A stretch of 64,000 bases of DNA from a virus: the IMG/VR virus record IMGVR_UViG_3300045125_000089, positions 32,699 through 96,698 of that record; one strand, 5' to 3'. The position numbers and the translations under genes are program-made. Below, piece by piece: positions 1 to 11,243 of this stretch; position 1 is the first letter of the stretch, and the number at the start of each line of letters is the position of its first letter. The notes under the pieces are model-generated. The model did no database searches, was not told where the DNA came from, and saw only the letters and a program-made list of their open reading frames with translations.

Positions 1-2439
1 AATTCACCAGCTTTATCAACAACGTTTTGATTGCTGCTGCACCGGCTGTTTGATTTGGAGCAATATCCATGATATAGAATGCATCACCACGACGTTCGCA
101 CATATCAACAATTGAAGTTGGCTACATATGCGATGGTCTTCATAAGTTGATACCTGGTACAGTGATAAGATTGAAATCAAACTCATCAGAATTGCTCAAA
201 GCGGCAATTGCTTGTCTGTATGCATATGTACCACGACTTGTTGATGTAGAGCAATCTAGACCCTGTTGATTTGTTGGCAATATGTCATTACCAATCAACA
301 CAGGAACTGATGGGCTCATACCATCAAAGCCACCTTGGAAGCCTAGAACAAAACGACGCTTCTTACGTTCGTGGATTCCTGATGAAGCAACATACAGTGG
401 AGATACTCCCGCAGTATGTTTGCTAGATCAAACGCGACGTTTGCACCTAGCAGCGGCACCTTGTGGTACTGGAGCAAATATTGCTTATTATCTAGTTCTG
501 GTCCAACGCTCGTGCCGTTTGGATATAGAGCAGACCAAGTGCTGCGTCAGCTTGTGCTGGTGCTGGCTGGAATACATACACCGGACGCATATCTGCCTGG
601 GTTGTAGGGTACAAGTATGCTGAAGCAGCTGGCAGTATTGCATTGCAGGTAATCTTACCCAACCGAGCATAGTCTCCGCCAACTGGTGAAGCATATGGAC
701 CGAAGCCATATGGTATTGCGTCTACTGGCCATGGGCCGGACTGACATTTCAACGCGAATATACTTGCTCTTCTGTGGAAAGTCTCCAAATTCTAGGATCT
801 TTCCGTTGAAGTCGATGTAGTTGTATGTATCACCGATTCTACGAGCAATATAATTTGCGCTATTGACATCCAAGTTTAGATTGTCAAAACGTTCACAGAT
901 ATACAGGTTTTGACATCTGTATCTACTATAGCTACGAAGCGCTAAAGTGAATGAACCATATGACGTACCTGGTACTGAGCCAGGTGACTTGACATTTGAT
1001 GATTTCAACCTTGTACGCAGTATTTGCCGATGTTCCGTCTGTCAGCGTATGAACCTTGAACAGGTCATATGCGGCACTCGAAGATACTCCACTACCAGTG
1101 ATATGCAGAAATTAACTGCGAACGAATGAATGGTGTATATGCATTTGTTAGAGTCAAACGTGGACGTGCCATCGGCTGGTTCTATTCCATCTTCGAAGTC
1201 CATTGCATCGCTGAGTCAGAAATTGTGATCTTCCAACTTTACCGGAAGCGAGCATCTCGTTTACGATTGTCCTTGGTGCTGATGCTTGAAGTTCTTATAT
1301 GTATAAGCTGCTTCAATCTTTTGACCAGCGGCAACAGGATACATAACCAGCTTTTGGATCTGTACCAAATACATTTGTGATATATTTGTTTGATTCTTCA
1401 TCCAATGAGAACTGATATGTTCCATATGATGAACTTGCTGTATTTCCTGGTATTATCGGTATAGATGGTGTTCAATGCCAGCAAAGTCGGCGGTAACTGA
1501 TGCTGCCGATGAAGTTGTCAACAGAGAACCACTGAATCCATACAAGAGCTCTGATTACGATCATATGCTAGTATTTGCCAATACGGCAAGCACAACACTG
1601 TCACTGCCAGACGCACGCGAAGCACTTCACATCCATCTTCAGTTCAATCCTACACTCCGTTGACGAACGCAGTTTGGATTGAATGCACCATATGAACCAG
1701 TTAATACGCCTTCTATTTCAAGTTCAAAATCACAAGCACCGGTATGCGACGGATTGTCAATGAAGATAAACGTGCATTATTCCAAGGAGCATTTCCTGAA
1801 ATCAGGAAGTTGGTATTTGCTGCAGACGCTGTTGCATAAAACACGTCCAAGCATCCATCAGAAGCAGTAACTGCTCCATATAGATTTGTTGAAGAACTTT
1901 GCGAACGTAGCAACTTGCAATGTACCAATTTCCACTGTTTCGCCTTCATAAAATCCACTGTCAAATGTTACACTCACGCTGCCAGTGATTTTAAATACGC
2001 TGTTAGCGGCAGAATTTGGATATAATGTTGCATCAAGCATGCGACCCCGGATACGGTTGCGTTTTCTTGAAAACGACCGATATTAGTTGGTGTTGCGGTC
2101 GCAAACAGTGCTTTCTTTTTGGTTGTATCCGCAAGACCGCCGACGCGGATTCAACGGTCACTTAGAAGCCTTGTTGAGCGCAGATATTGCTGGGCGGTGA
2201 TTGGTCCGTACAGTGTACCGTCCGCGTGCACCGAAGATGGCGCTCGAGATCGCCTTCGCTGGTAACCACGGTTGGTGAAAAAGCCCCGGTCGCTTTAGGG
2301 AACGGGGCGACCTACACACCGCCGATTGCTGCTCTACGCCCTGTGCAAGAAACGTCTGGTCAATTTCTCTGGTGAATACACTTGGGCGAAAACGGTTCGT
2401 TCTGAAGGGCTATAATGTTCCATTTTGTTCGATTGCCAT
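1..2439 (-). CDS. Contractile tail sheath protein (T4 gp18-like), 3' end outside window, frame-broken
   Basis: Forms the contractile sheath around the tail tube. The start is ATG at 2439 (MAIEQNG), with a GGAG ribosome-binding site just upstream on the minus strand. Pieces read in order through shifted frames are SVFTREIDQTFLAQG near the N-terminus, FSPTVVTSEGDLE, the conserved SYGSFTLALRSYS and NLNLDVNSANYIARRIGD around 790-1000, and SIVDMCERRGDAFYIMDI near 60-130. This series is characteristic of T4-type sheath proteins. The reading frame is broken many times by single-base indels, so no long open frame survives although protein similarity is continuous. The C-terminus lies beyond the left edge. 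The gene is G+C-richer than its neighbours, as are the capsid genes here. The family call is firm; exact residues are not. Confidence 0.8.
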
Positions 2440-2502
2440 AGTTTTTAGCTCTCCTATATAAAAAGTTGTAAATATAAATATGCTCAAAAAATCCAAACAA
2501 TA

Positions 2503-2529
2503 AAAAATCCTCCAATGATGGAGGATTTT
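2503..2529 (-). terminator. Rho-independent terminator
   Basis: A 10-bp inverted repeat (AAAATCCTCC / GGAGGATTTT) with a short loop is followed on the minus strand by a T-run. It lies between the small gene ending at 2563 and the sheath start at 2439, so it would end the fibre transcript and separate sheath transcription. Confidence 0.75.
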
Positions 2530-2562
2530 GATCTTTGTATTATTTCTCAATAATATATCAAT

Positions 2563-2853
2563 TTACTTTTTGGGCGTAAATACGCCCGTATTAATATCAA
2601 AGTACCTTCGCCATAACCCAGCTACAATCTTATCCAAAAACACCTTTTCTTAGGCCTCTATACAAGCGAGCTTCTAGTTTACACGCTTTTCGGTTTTGCA
2701 ACCTCACGCCGTTGCATTTCCAATTGACCAAGCGAAACGGTAATTTGCTCGTATGCTTCTCTGATAACAGTCAATTCAGGTATTTCGGCTGCATCAAATA
2801 TTTTTGGTCCATTTGATGGTGAAGTTGTATATTTGAATTGTATTTAGTTCCAT
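2563..2853 (-). CDS. Small conserved phage protein, frame-broken
   Basis: Reconstructed from ATG 2853 (MELNTIQIYNFTIKW) to a stop at 2563, about 96 residues. Middle pieces read AYEQITVSLGQLEMQRREVA. The end reads YGEGT then DINTGVFTPKK after a shift, a C-terminus of the kind seen in small tail-region proteins of aquatic T4-like phages. The 5' half looks helical and could form a coiled coil. At least three indels break the frame. Function is unknown. An imperfect inverted repeat (GGGCGTA / TACGCCC, 2571-2586) lies within the last codons. Confidence 0.5.
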
Positions 2854-2907
2854 AATGTTTTATAACGGTTTATATATGTATATATACAATTTTATAAAAA
2901 TCAGTAT

Positions 2908-4171
2908 TTATGGTATGCTGCCAGAAAGATTACTACCTGATGGCACAAATATCCTGCAACATTGAAATTCACTAAATGCCCAAGAACCTGTTTCTGGATT
3001 TATTGGATTTGGCATTGGTGGTATAAAAGCATCGCGATTATAATCGTATAGAAATTGCGGTCTGCATAGTTTTTCTTAACGGAGTGCACGCCAGTATGAG
3101 CTCCTTTAGCGAGTATTATAACTTGTTTGTATCCATATGTTGCCACCAAGTCCGAGCGTTGAGCTTAAAAATTCTGCACCATCGTTTTCGTGTTCATTTG
3201 ATACAACCAAAGTTCTAGATACATAGCAACAGATATTGGTGTAGATAATGGTACGTTTGAACCAGTTATTTCTGATATGAAAATACTACCTGATAATTCT
3301 GAATAATGTGCCATAACAATTACGATTCTTGATATTGATATTTAATAAATGCTATACCGCTGCCGCCACTTCCACCAGCAGCACCATTATATCCAGCACC
3401 ACTATACGACGCGGCACCGCCGCCACCTCCACCACCACCGTCTCCGCTATTCACATTCCGTTATTTCCAGCAGTGGCGTCGTTTGTATCTGCGTTTCCTC
3501 CCATACCGCCGTCACCAGAAGTTCCGGCGGTTATAGGTTGTCTGCCTCCTTGGCCACCGTTATTTCCTCCGCGCACCTCCACCGCCTCCTCCTCCACAAT
3601 AATGTGCGTATATGGACCAAGTCCCAAATCTATGGATGGGCTTGTTATTACTGCCGTAGTACCATTAGCTCCTGGCGCTCCCTCTGGGTCTGGAGTGAAG
3701 TGGATCTTGCAAATGTTCTCCTTGCCCGCCACTTCCACTTGGGACCAGTTCCCGCATTTTGTCCGATGTATGCTACCAAAGTACCCGACTTGTACGCAAT
3801 CGTAGAATCGGATCAGCCTCCACCAATTGTCACCGCATAGTTTGCATTATTATTAAAATAAGTATTAACACTGCACCGCCTAATATATAACTCCAATATG
3901 CGGTACCACCATTACCTCCATTTCCTCCCTCACGACCACTAGTTGTTGCACCGCTTGCACCACTAGCTCCACCGGCAACCAAGAAATAATCAAAAGAAAG
4001 ATTTGCGGATGATGTATATATAATTCTAAAAGTATCCGTTGAAGTAAATACATGAACTTTATAACTTCCCGAAGTATACACTTGACCACCAAATGCTGAC
4101 ATTAAAACCCTTTTAGGAGCAGCGCGCATTCTTTTTTGACTAATTCTCTTGTCAATCAATCTAGTCGGCAT
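2908..4171 (-). CDS. Glycine-rich virion (fibre) protein, frame-broken
   Basis: Starts at ATG 4171 (MPTRLIDKRISQ) and reads to a stop at 2908, roughly 420 residues over several frame breaks. The N-terminal third contains the segment TSGSYKVHVFTSTDTF followed by FDYFLVAGGASGASGA. This is the start of the glycine-rich repeat domain found in phage tail fibres and secreted adhesins. Long Gly/Asn/Ala-rich stretches follow (3451-3738: GGNNGGQGGRQP, GDGGMGGNADTND). The end reads VPSGSNLSGSIP. It is probably a structural receptor-binding or decoration protein, judged from composition and location. No enzymatic motif is visible. Confidence 0.6.
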
Positions 4172-4182
4172 AACAAAAAATA

Positions 4183-4527
4183 TTATGTTATTTCTGTACC
4201 AAATGCACTAAATCCTACATCACGGTGAAGTTGTTCCACTTCCACTAGCATATACTCTTAATGCGTTACTGGTCCAAGTGTTATTCCCATACTTAATACA
4301 ACAGAATCATTTGCAACTACTATAGTATCAAACGCCAAAGAACCGGAAGTTGATGGAGTTTTCCAGAAGCTTCTACAACGGCGATACTAAATTTTCTATC
4401 CATCTTCCGGTATTACATACTCGATACTAAGTAACACTCGACGTTGCTGGAGAAGCTCTGGCACATACAAGTCGGTCCAAGAATTACTGGCAGCTTTTTG
4501 TCCTAATAGTCTATATGTTGTTGGCAT
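4183..4527 (-). CDS. Small conserved structural protein (about 115 aa), frame-broken
   Basis: Starts at ATG 4527 with MPTTYRLLGQKAASNSWT. After shifts it continues as LSIEYVIPEDG, GSLAFDTIVVANDSVVLSMG and DVGFSAFGTEIT before the stop at 4183. It looks beta-rich and could be a small virion or fibre-associated domain. It lies 11 bases upstream of the glycine-rich gene (start 4171) and downstream of the 147-aa adhesin module gene, so all three are probably cotranscribed. No defined function is recognised. Confidence 0.55.
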
Positions 4528-4553
4528 AACTTATATATATGTGGTTAAAAAAT

Positions 4554-4997
4554 TTAAAAGAAAGTTATAAATAAAAATGGATGTAATACATTATTTGCAA
4601 CAACATTTGGTACATTTAAATCGCCGGTCATATTTAACGAACCCGTAATAAATACACTACCACTTATATCCAACGCCGCATTATGTAATGGAGATTTTCT
4701 TACACCAACACTACTGCCTGTAACAACCAACGCATTAGTATTAAATCTTCCCATTACAACTCTGTCGTCGCTAAATACTTCTAATATAGGCAATCCAGAA
4801 ATATCACTAACTGCCATCAAACTGCCAGAAAGATTATCTGATATGCTAAACAAACTGCCAGAATTGCCAAGAAATGCTATACTACCAGAAGTTAATACTT
4901 CTAATCTTATAGTATTAGCCTGACTGCCGCTGAATTGTATAACAGGTGCGGCTGAAGTAGAACTTCTGTTTGGTATTATAAGAATGTCCGATGGCAT
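4554..4997 (-). CDS. Stand-alone fibre module protein (147 aa)
   Basis: An intact frame from MPSDILIIPNRSS to the stop. It consists almost entirely of one adhesin module: a segment like TIRLEVLTSGSIAFLGNSG, then LFSISDNLSGSLMAVSDISG, PILEVFSDDRVVMGRFN and ALVVTGS, ending with ALDISGSVFITGSLNMTGDL. The same module occurs four more times inside the large fibre gene at 33222-39276. It is probably a virion-associated beta-structured adhesin or trimerisation domain. An A/T-rich leader (5005-5018) precedes the start. Only the repeat relationship and the fibre setting are visible; the biochemical role is unknown. Confidence 0.7.
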   Translation of the reverse strand: MPSDILIIPNRSSTSAAPVIQFSGSQANTIRLEVLTSGSIAFLGNSGSLFSISDNLSGSLMAVSDISGLPILEVFSDDRVVMGRFNTNALVVTGSSVGVRKSPLHNAALDISGSVFITGSLNMTGDLNVPNVVANNVLHPFLFITFF

Positions 4998-5040
4998 AAT
5001 TTATTATATATAAATATAACTATATAAAATATTGATGTTA

Positions 5041-5837
5041 TTATAATCCAAAGCGTGACTTTGATGAGTTATAGTTTTGAGTATTTCGTTGGGGGACAGT
5101 CGCCTATTCCGCGTTTGAACAACACTTACCTTTATAAGGAGCCCAATTACCGTCGCTATATCGTTGGCAAATAACTCAGCGTTGAACATATTCTTAGATT
5201 GACATCTCCACCAGTATTTATGCGCGTTTCCTAAATTATCGTCGAAGTATTTCTACTTAATGTTTGTTTTTCTACGCCATTTATATACAATGAAGCTGAC
5301 CATCGGCGATTACAGTTACATTGTGCCATATGAACCATTTAAATGTGTAATTGAGTTGCTGCATTATGTGTCATACGATACAGTTATAGATTATGAATAA
5401 TCGAGGCCGTAACACCTGCGGTATTGCTATCAACCTGATCGTAGTACTACACATAATACGACAACCGATAGCTTTCTGATAATTTCCTCTGGATGTATAA
5501 TAGAACTATCCTCGGCTGCTTGTTGCCAGAACCCGATAATCTATTCCAAATATTAGATGGTGGCTATGGCCGGACTCAATAGTAGTAGAGTTGATTACGT
5601 CGTAGCAAAATTATACAGGATGTAACAGAAATATAATCATCCGTTCCATCAAACACAAATTCTGCACAATTTGAAGTACTAAAATGTAACTCCGCCGTTT
5701 AGTGTACCGATATATCCATTTCTACTTAAATCTATACCAAGCAATTTCCACTACCACGGATAACTCTTATTATTTGCTGCATCCAAATGCAATACTAAAC
5801 CATTTGATGTTGTCTTGATTGGACCTTCTATGCTCAT
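5041..5837 (-). CDS. LamG/ConA-like lectin protein, array unit A, frame-broken
   Basis: First (promoter-distal) unit of the lectin array. The start at 5837 gives MSIEGPIKTTSNGLVLHLDA followed by NNKSYP, the family N-terminus. The end gives QRNTQNYNSSKSRFGL, matching the 'LQNYNATKKRFGL' tail shared by the array. Several indels break the centre. The ATG overlaps the stop of unit B in ATGA, so the two are translationally coupled. It is probably a jelly-roll carbohydrate-binding tail or decoration protein. Confidence 0.65.
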
Positions 5838-6504
5838 AATCCAAATCTTGTTTTTGTTGCGTTATAGTTTTGAAGTACTTCGTTAGGAGACAATGCTCTA
5901 TTGTATACTTTGCACATTGCCAAACTTCCATTATAGTAAAATCCTCTACTTCCATTAAACCCTCCGTAAACTCCTATAGAAGAACCATTTGTATTTGTAG
6001 AAATAGTTCCTGTTTGTAGTTCGAGTTTACTAAAACGCCATTTATATACAATCTACGTGTTCCGCTAACATACGTACCAACAACTTGTGCCCAATTTGAA
6101 GTACTATATATGTCGCCGTTGTAGTTGAAAGTGTTGTAGTGCTGCCGCCAATATTTTGTCTCCAAAATATAGCAGTTCCTTCTTGAAATAGACTATATTG
6201 TGTATTAACTTGTCCTTTTCCAAACCGAAACCCATTCTGATTAAGATTGTTTGTTTTACCCAAACTTCCACGGATGGTGTTTGTGTATTCAATGCAGAAT
6301 TTTCTGGGGAAATTATTGTACTGGTAGAGCCATTAAAACTAAAATTTCCTCCGCGTTGTATGTTATATTTGATAATGTGAAAGTATTACTACCAACTAAA
6401 TCATTTAATATCGTATTTGAAGCCGGACAACTTTTTGAGTTTTTTATGTCAACAAAAAACACCAATCCATCCGTAACTATAGTTGGTCCGTTATAATAGC
6501 TCAT
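5834..6504 (-). CDS. LamG/ConA-like lectin protein, array unit B, frame-broken
   Basis: Starts at 6504 with MSYYNGPTIVTDGLVFFVD and ends with an out-of-frame NYNATKTRFGL equivalent at 5834. The core piece WAQVVGTYVSGTRRLYINGV (6042-6110) is the diagnostic LamG strand pair (W-x-hydrophobic-V-x-T-Y...LYxNG). ATGA overlaps join it to units A and C. The middle is variable relative to its paralogues while both ends are conserved. Confidence 0.7.
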
Positions 6505-7188
6505 AATCCAAATCTCGATTTTAATGCACCATAATTTTGTAGATGCTCTTGATCTGTCAGTTGGCGATTATACATTGCTACATATGCTAATCTACCTTGA
6601 AAGCCTCTGCTTGAATATCCACTGGTTCCTAAATAGTATCTAAACGAAGACGCAAAATTACTTTGATTTGTTCTATATCCCCGAGTATATTCCCAACCAC
6701 AGAAACCAGCGTAGTTGCTCCTCCTGTTCCATTTAAATAATATTCTTGTAGCAGTTGTTTGTGTCCAATCGTTTGCGTCCGTACCCGTTGTGCCAACATT
6801 ACGTATTACCCACGGTCCAGTTCCATTTGCATGATTGAAATCTTAAACTATCGTCTGCCCCAACGGCGGGTGTGCTAGACGCAATAAGACCGGCTAAACC
6901 TGCCATGCTCACTCTGGAAAAATCAGGCTGAAATACAATCGTCATATCCAAATATGCCTGACTTATATTGTCCGACTCTATGTAATTAGAATCATTTGCA
7001 GTAGCAAAATTGAAATAACTTTGAGGTCCGGCAGACACAAACGAAATAGTGCCAGCAATAGTACCATTTGCTCTACCAGTTATATCAGTCCAAGTAGTAC
7101 CACTGCCCGCATAACTTTTTGGATTGCTTAGCGCTCCAAACAAAGTATCAATCCATTACTAACTATCCTTGGCCCATAATCAAGGCAT
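6501..7188 (-). CDS. LamG/ConA-like lectin protein, array unit C, frame-broken
   Basis: The start at 7188 leads into DYGPRIVSNGLILCLE after one shift, then NPKSYAGSGTTWTDITGRAN in a clean 114-codon frame (6799-7143). That stretch contains a beta-rich segment with YLDMTIVFQPDFSRVSM. The C-terminal pieces include MYNRQLTDQEHLQNYGALKS and end at the ATGA shared with unit B. Same predicted role as the other array lectins. Confidence 0.7.
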
Positions 7189-7198
7189 ATAATAAACT

Positions 7199-7465
7199 TT
7201 ATGGCATACTGCCAGTCATTGGACTACACCATTCACTTGTGCTTAATATTTCAAGTATTTCAGTATGTGTATATGGACCTTCGCTGCCAATAATAGTTGC
7301 TACAAATGCTGGTGCATCGCCATTCCATTTTACCAATGTCTTTGTTTCATCAACAGACTTTCTTACTGTATCTGCGGATGTTTCTAATACTTGACTAAAG
7401 TCAACTTTATTTAGTTCGCTGACTGGGAATATAAGATATTCTCTATTTTCGTATATATCGCTCAT
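7199..7465 (-). CDS. Small conserved phage protein (88 aa)
   Basis: An intact short frame, MSDIYENREYLIFPVSEL to a C-terminal SPMTGSMP. It contains FSQVLETSADTVRKSVD, TLVKWNGDAPAFV and GPYTHTEILEILST, all well formed and without indels. It matches a type of small protein often found beside fibre genes in aquatic T4-like phages (family memory, not searched). Function is unknown; a fibre-associated or assembly role is a guess from position. It interrupts the lectin array between units C and D and has its own A/T-rich leader at 7491-7504. Confidence 0.7.
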   Translation of the reverse strand: MSDIYENREYLIFPVSELNKVDFSQVLETSADTVRKSVDETKTLVKWNGDAPAFVATIIGSEGPYTHTEILEILSTSEWCSPMTGSMP

Positions 7466-7511
7466 ATGTTATTATTATAGTTTAAGGTTGTATATATAAA
7501 TATAATGATGG

Positions 7512-8259
7512 TCATAAACCATAGCGGCCTTTTGTGGCGTGATAATTTTGGCGGACTTCTTTTGCGGATAATGCTCGGTTGTATATATTCAATATTGTAT
7601 ACTATCCATGTAGCCGTGTATAAGTACCAGCTCTGTGCGTGATACAGATGGCGAGCTATTCATCATTTGCAGCAGTATTACCTATTAAGTTACTAAATAA
7701 ATGTTGCAGTAATTAGCCGTTGCTTTGCAAACTGAGCAAATGAATTGCCGTTGTAAGCTATAATCGAATATACTCGCAGTTCTATGAGTAGAAGAATATA
7801 TTTGCATTGTTTACCGAAGCAACTGGTCCGGTATATTGTTCCGAAGCTATATAATAGCTTGGTTCGATCGACACATGTATCAAGTGGCATAAGGGTAGCC
7901 GTTTAGCATCTGACCTATTATCTCAAAATAACATTATCTGACATGAGTACTATTTTCTGCTGCATACTATTATACCAAAGATTCGATGAGAATAGTACAT
8001 GCTGATGCTCCATATTGTAAAATCTGTAACTGTTATATCACAAACTACTGCAGCAATCACTCTAGCTACCATCAAAAATCAATCACTCCACCATTCACTA
8101 TTGATATACGCAGGTCCATTTATCAACGAACCTGTATTTCCATTTCTACTCAAATCAAAACCAAGTAGTTGCTGCCGCTTATGATGCTTCAATGTGCCTG
8201 CATCCAGATATAATACCAAACCATCTGTATACAATATCTGGCCCGCCTTCTACGCTCAT
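7512..8259 (-). CDS. LamG/ConA-like lectin protein, array unit D, frame-broken
   Basis: The start at 8259 gives MSVEGGPDIVYRW. The expected DGLVLYLDAG continuation is scrambled by indels but partly visible as GCRH in another frame. It ends at 7512 as TKGRYGL, a divergent form of the array's KKRFGL tail. The gene is heavily broken and assigned by its two ends, its length (about 250 codons) and its place between clear paralogues. Confidence 0.5.
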
Positions 8260-8974
8260 AATCCAAACCTTCCTTATTTGCGTTGTAGTTTTAAAGAGTT
8301 TCTTGCCGCTGATAATGCTCAGTTGTAGACTTCTAACGCCACCAATTCCGCCAGAATCATTGTCCATAATCTCCGTAACCTACATCGAGTATAATCTACA
8401 TTACAGTAGTTCGTGGACTTAACCAATCCAGTTCTTTAAAGTTACCCATTGAAATATAATGCTGGGTTGTTTATTGTTGTATACAGCAACACGTGAAATG
8501 ATATGCTGGATATAGATGCGGTATATACCAAAATTCGAGCTAATAATGAGTTTCCGTGATATTATGACTACCACAGAATTGTTCCCACCGACATACCAGC
8601 ACCAGAATTAGTAGAATCATTTGCGGGAGCAATTATATTTCTTTGAGAAGCAACTCAGCTAGGCCAGTACCAGTACTTGCTTCAGTCACTGCTAAATTGA
8701 TAGAAGTTGGTCTACACCACCTTCATATGTAAAATGTTAGTTGGCATTCAGACTGGCACGTACATATAGCATTGGTCGTTTGTATTATCAAACACATATG
8801 TTACCAATATTGCTACTATTAAAGTTGGTCCAATACAAAGAACCTGTGTTGATTATTTCCACTTAAATCAAACCGGGTAGTTCCAGACTGCCGGGATAAC
8901 TCTTTCTGATTTCCCGCATCAAGGCACATTACTAAACCATTCGTTACCATTTTTGGTCCATTGCTATAACTCAT
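8256..8974 (-). CDS. LamG/ConA-like lectin protein, array unit E, frame-broken
   Basis: The start at 8974 reads MSYSNGPKMVTNGLVMCLDA, the canonical array N-terminus, then TTRFDLSGNNQ after a shift. It ends with the KGRFGL-type tail as an ATGA overlap with unit D. The centre is too indel-rich to reconstruct. Confidence 0.55.
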
Positions 8975-9657
8975 AATCCAAACCTTCCTTTATTTGCGTT
9001 GTAGTTTTGAAGAACTTCAGTGGCAGATATGTGTCGATTGCACATCAATACCTGTGCTATATTTCCGCTCAATATTCGCTGCCACCTGTTTGTCTTCCAA
9101 TTTGTGCGTTAGTTAACAACAGTGTTCCAAGACCGAGCCGTAGGCCCAGAAACCAATTGACCGTTTATATACATAGATGCGTTAGTTCACATTATATACT
9201 CCAACCAAATTAAACCCAAACTCCCGTTTTGCAGCCCCTGAAAGTAATATCGCTGTTATATCCACCCAAAATAATATGTTTGAACCTAATCTACCAATAA
9301 ATCTTGATTGATTATTTTGCTGCTGTGCCATATGAAATAAATCCAAGCAGTACTTTGCAACAACAAGAATTTAGCGGATTGCCCAACAGCAGAGATTGTT
9401 CCCGCAGAAGGCTCCAAATGGAAAACTGGCAGTTCCTATTGGTTTGCACCAATCCTTGCCCCACCATCAAACAAAATAACTCCACCATTTGCAGCACTGA
9501 ATGTAGGTCCATTTGTTAATGAACCACTATTATTGTTATTTATACTCAAATCCAAACCAAGTATTGCTGCCACTATTATAACTATTTCTATTTGCCTGCA
9601 TCAAGGCACAATATTAAACCATCCCTTTATGATATCTGGACCTCCATCTACACTCAT
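8971..9657 (-). CDS. LamG/ConA-like lectin protein, array unit F, frame-broken
   Basis: The start at 9657 reads MSVDGGPDIIKG. After a shift the family core is plain: LGLDLSINNNNSGSLTNGPT followed by FSAANGGVILFDGG, the ConA/LamG 'NGPTFNSANGGSIVFDG' block. The end overlaps the start of unit E by ATGA. Middle and C-terminal parts are fragmentary. Confidence 0.6.
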
Positions 9658-10474
9658 AATCCAAACCTTCCTTTTGTGGCATTATAATTTTGGCGGATCT
9701 CTGCATGCGGACAGTGCTCTGTTGTTATACCTTAAATATAGAAGCATTTTAGGTACTATTGCCAGGACGGGTATAGTTAAAGCATCCAGCACAATTCTGA
9801 TGTAACGGTAGTCGCATTCGTACTGTATGCAGTCTGTACGACGGTTGATGTATTAGATATTGTTTGCGCTGTCCTGAATACAGTATTTTTATGTCACTCA
9901 TCGCCACACCGAAGTAGACCATGTACTAAGCCACCGTTACTTTAAACAGCGATTTGTGTGGACTAATGTTGCGGGACCAAAGCGTTGTGGATCTATTTGT
10001 ATCTGCCATCACACCAAGCCTTTCCGTAGTCTCATTTCTAGCCAATATCAGATAATCAGTATAATCGCTAGTTTGCTCCTGTGTTGAAGCCGTATCTGAA
10101 CGGGTCCTCTGTTGCCCCAGCATTTCCTTTACCAAATCATTGGGTCCAACGCCCCCGCCAAGTCGTACTTGAAGTGTGTTCTCATCCAAAGTTCGAATAT
10201 GCTCCAATTCAGACATGCACTAGTCTATAGAATCTGCACTGTGTGCATACGTCTAACATAATTCATTTGCTCCCGAAAATGATAATTCTCCGCCATAATT
10301 GGCAGAACCTGTTGAAGGAGAAGTTACACACGGCTTTAATATCTCCGTTGTTTCCTCGCTTGTTAAATCCGCCCAAAACCGTGCCACTACCCAGGATAAC
10401 TTCTGCTATTACCAGCATCAAGATGCAGCACTAATCCATCTGTTACAATTTTTGGTGAATAAAAAGTTGCCCAT
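9654..10474 (-). CDS. LamG/ConA-like lectin protein, array unit G, frame-broken
   Basis: The start at 10474 (MGN, then YSPKIVTDGLVLHLDAGNSR in the next frame) is the array N-terminus, followed by RSYPGSGTVLGGF. The end at 9654 is the ATGA overlap with unit F. An open stretch of 96 codons at 9926-10216 lies inside, but it does not resemble the paralogues and may be an accidental frame created by indels. Confidence 0.55.
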
Positions 10475-11230
10475 ATTTTTGCAACCCAAACCTTCCTTTT
10501 GTTTGCGTTGATAGTTTTGTACGATATTTCTGCTGCGGATAATGCTCTAGTTATATATTCTTACGTCGAGCTGTATCTCGACCATTAAAAATAGCTCTAC
10601 GACTCCCCAGTGCAGGACCTCTGTGCCAGTGGAACTGGAAGACATTCCGGCACCAGTGTTATACCGGCACCAGAAAGATTTCGAGTTTCGTCCAATATAC
10701 CGTTTACGTAAGAACTTGCGCCCAGACCGCGGTGTTAGTTGTAGCAGACATCATACCATTGATTTGTACTTAACGCAGAGTTTCCGTCAATCGTCGTACG
10801 TTGCAAGGGTTGAGCTATTATTACTAAATCTGCATTTCCGGATGCTAATTTTGGGCTGCTAGTGCATAACACCACACCCCGTCATGACATTGCTTCTCTA
10901 CCTCTAATGCCGCCCAATTACCATATGCCAGAGTATTCCCAGAGCCCACGCCATATCACAAATGTAATTGTAGTAGTAAGTTTGGCGGTATGGGCAGACT
11001 GGTTGCTGATCTCCGCAAGTACGTAATCATCCGTACCATCAAACACTATACTACCTCCATTTTGCACTTACGATGCGTTGGTCCATGTAGTTAACGAGTC
11101 CCGTTATTTCCACTTCCTGCTCAAATCACTCCACAGTTGTTCCGCTACCAGGATAGCTTCTATTATTACCTGCGTCCAGATATAATACCAATCCATCTGT
11201 TACTAATTTTAGGCCGTTGTTATAACTCAT
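10471..11230 (-). CDS. LamG/ConA-like lectin protein, array unit H, frame-broken
   Basis: The start at 11230 reads MSYNNGLKLVTDGLVLYLDA then GNNRSYPGSGTTV, an undamaged copy of the array N-terminus. The remainder is broken by many single-base indels until the overlap with unit G. The gene directly upstream ends at 11244, so the spacing is 13 bases. Confidence 0.6.
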
Positions 11231-11243
11231 ACATTATTATATA

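Noticed and set aside
3329-3840. Two plus-strand frames of about 160 codons opposite the glycine-rich gene
   Set aside because: Antisense shadows of a Gly-rich coding region; composition is the complement of the real gene and no start site is evident.
9926-10216. Separate 96-codon gene inside lectin unit G
   Set aside because: No ribosome-binding site, no resemblance to any neighbour, and it lies within an indel-rich unit whose ends define a single gene; probably an accidental frame.
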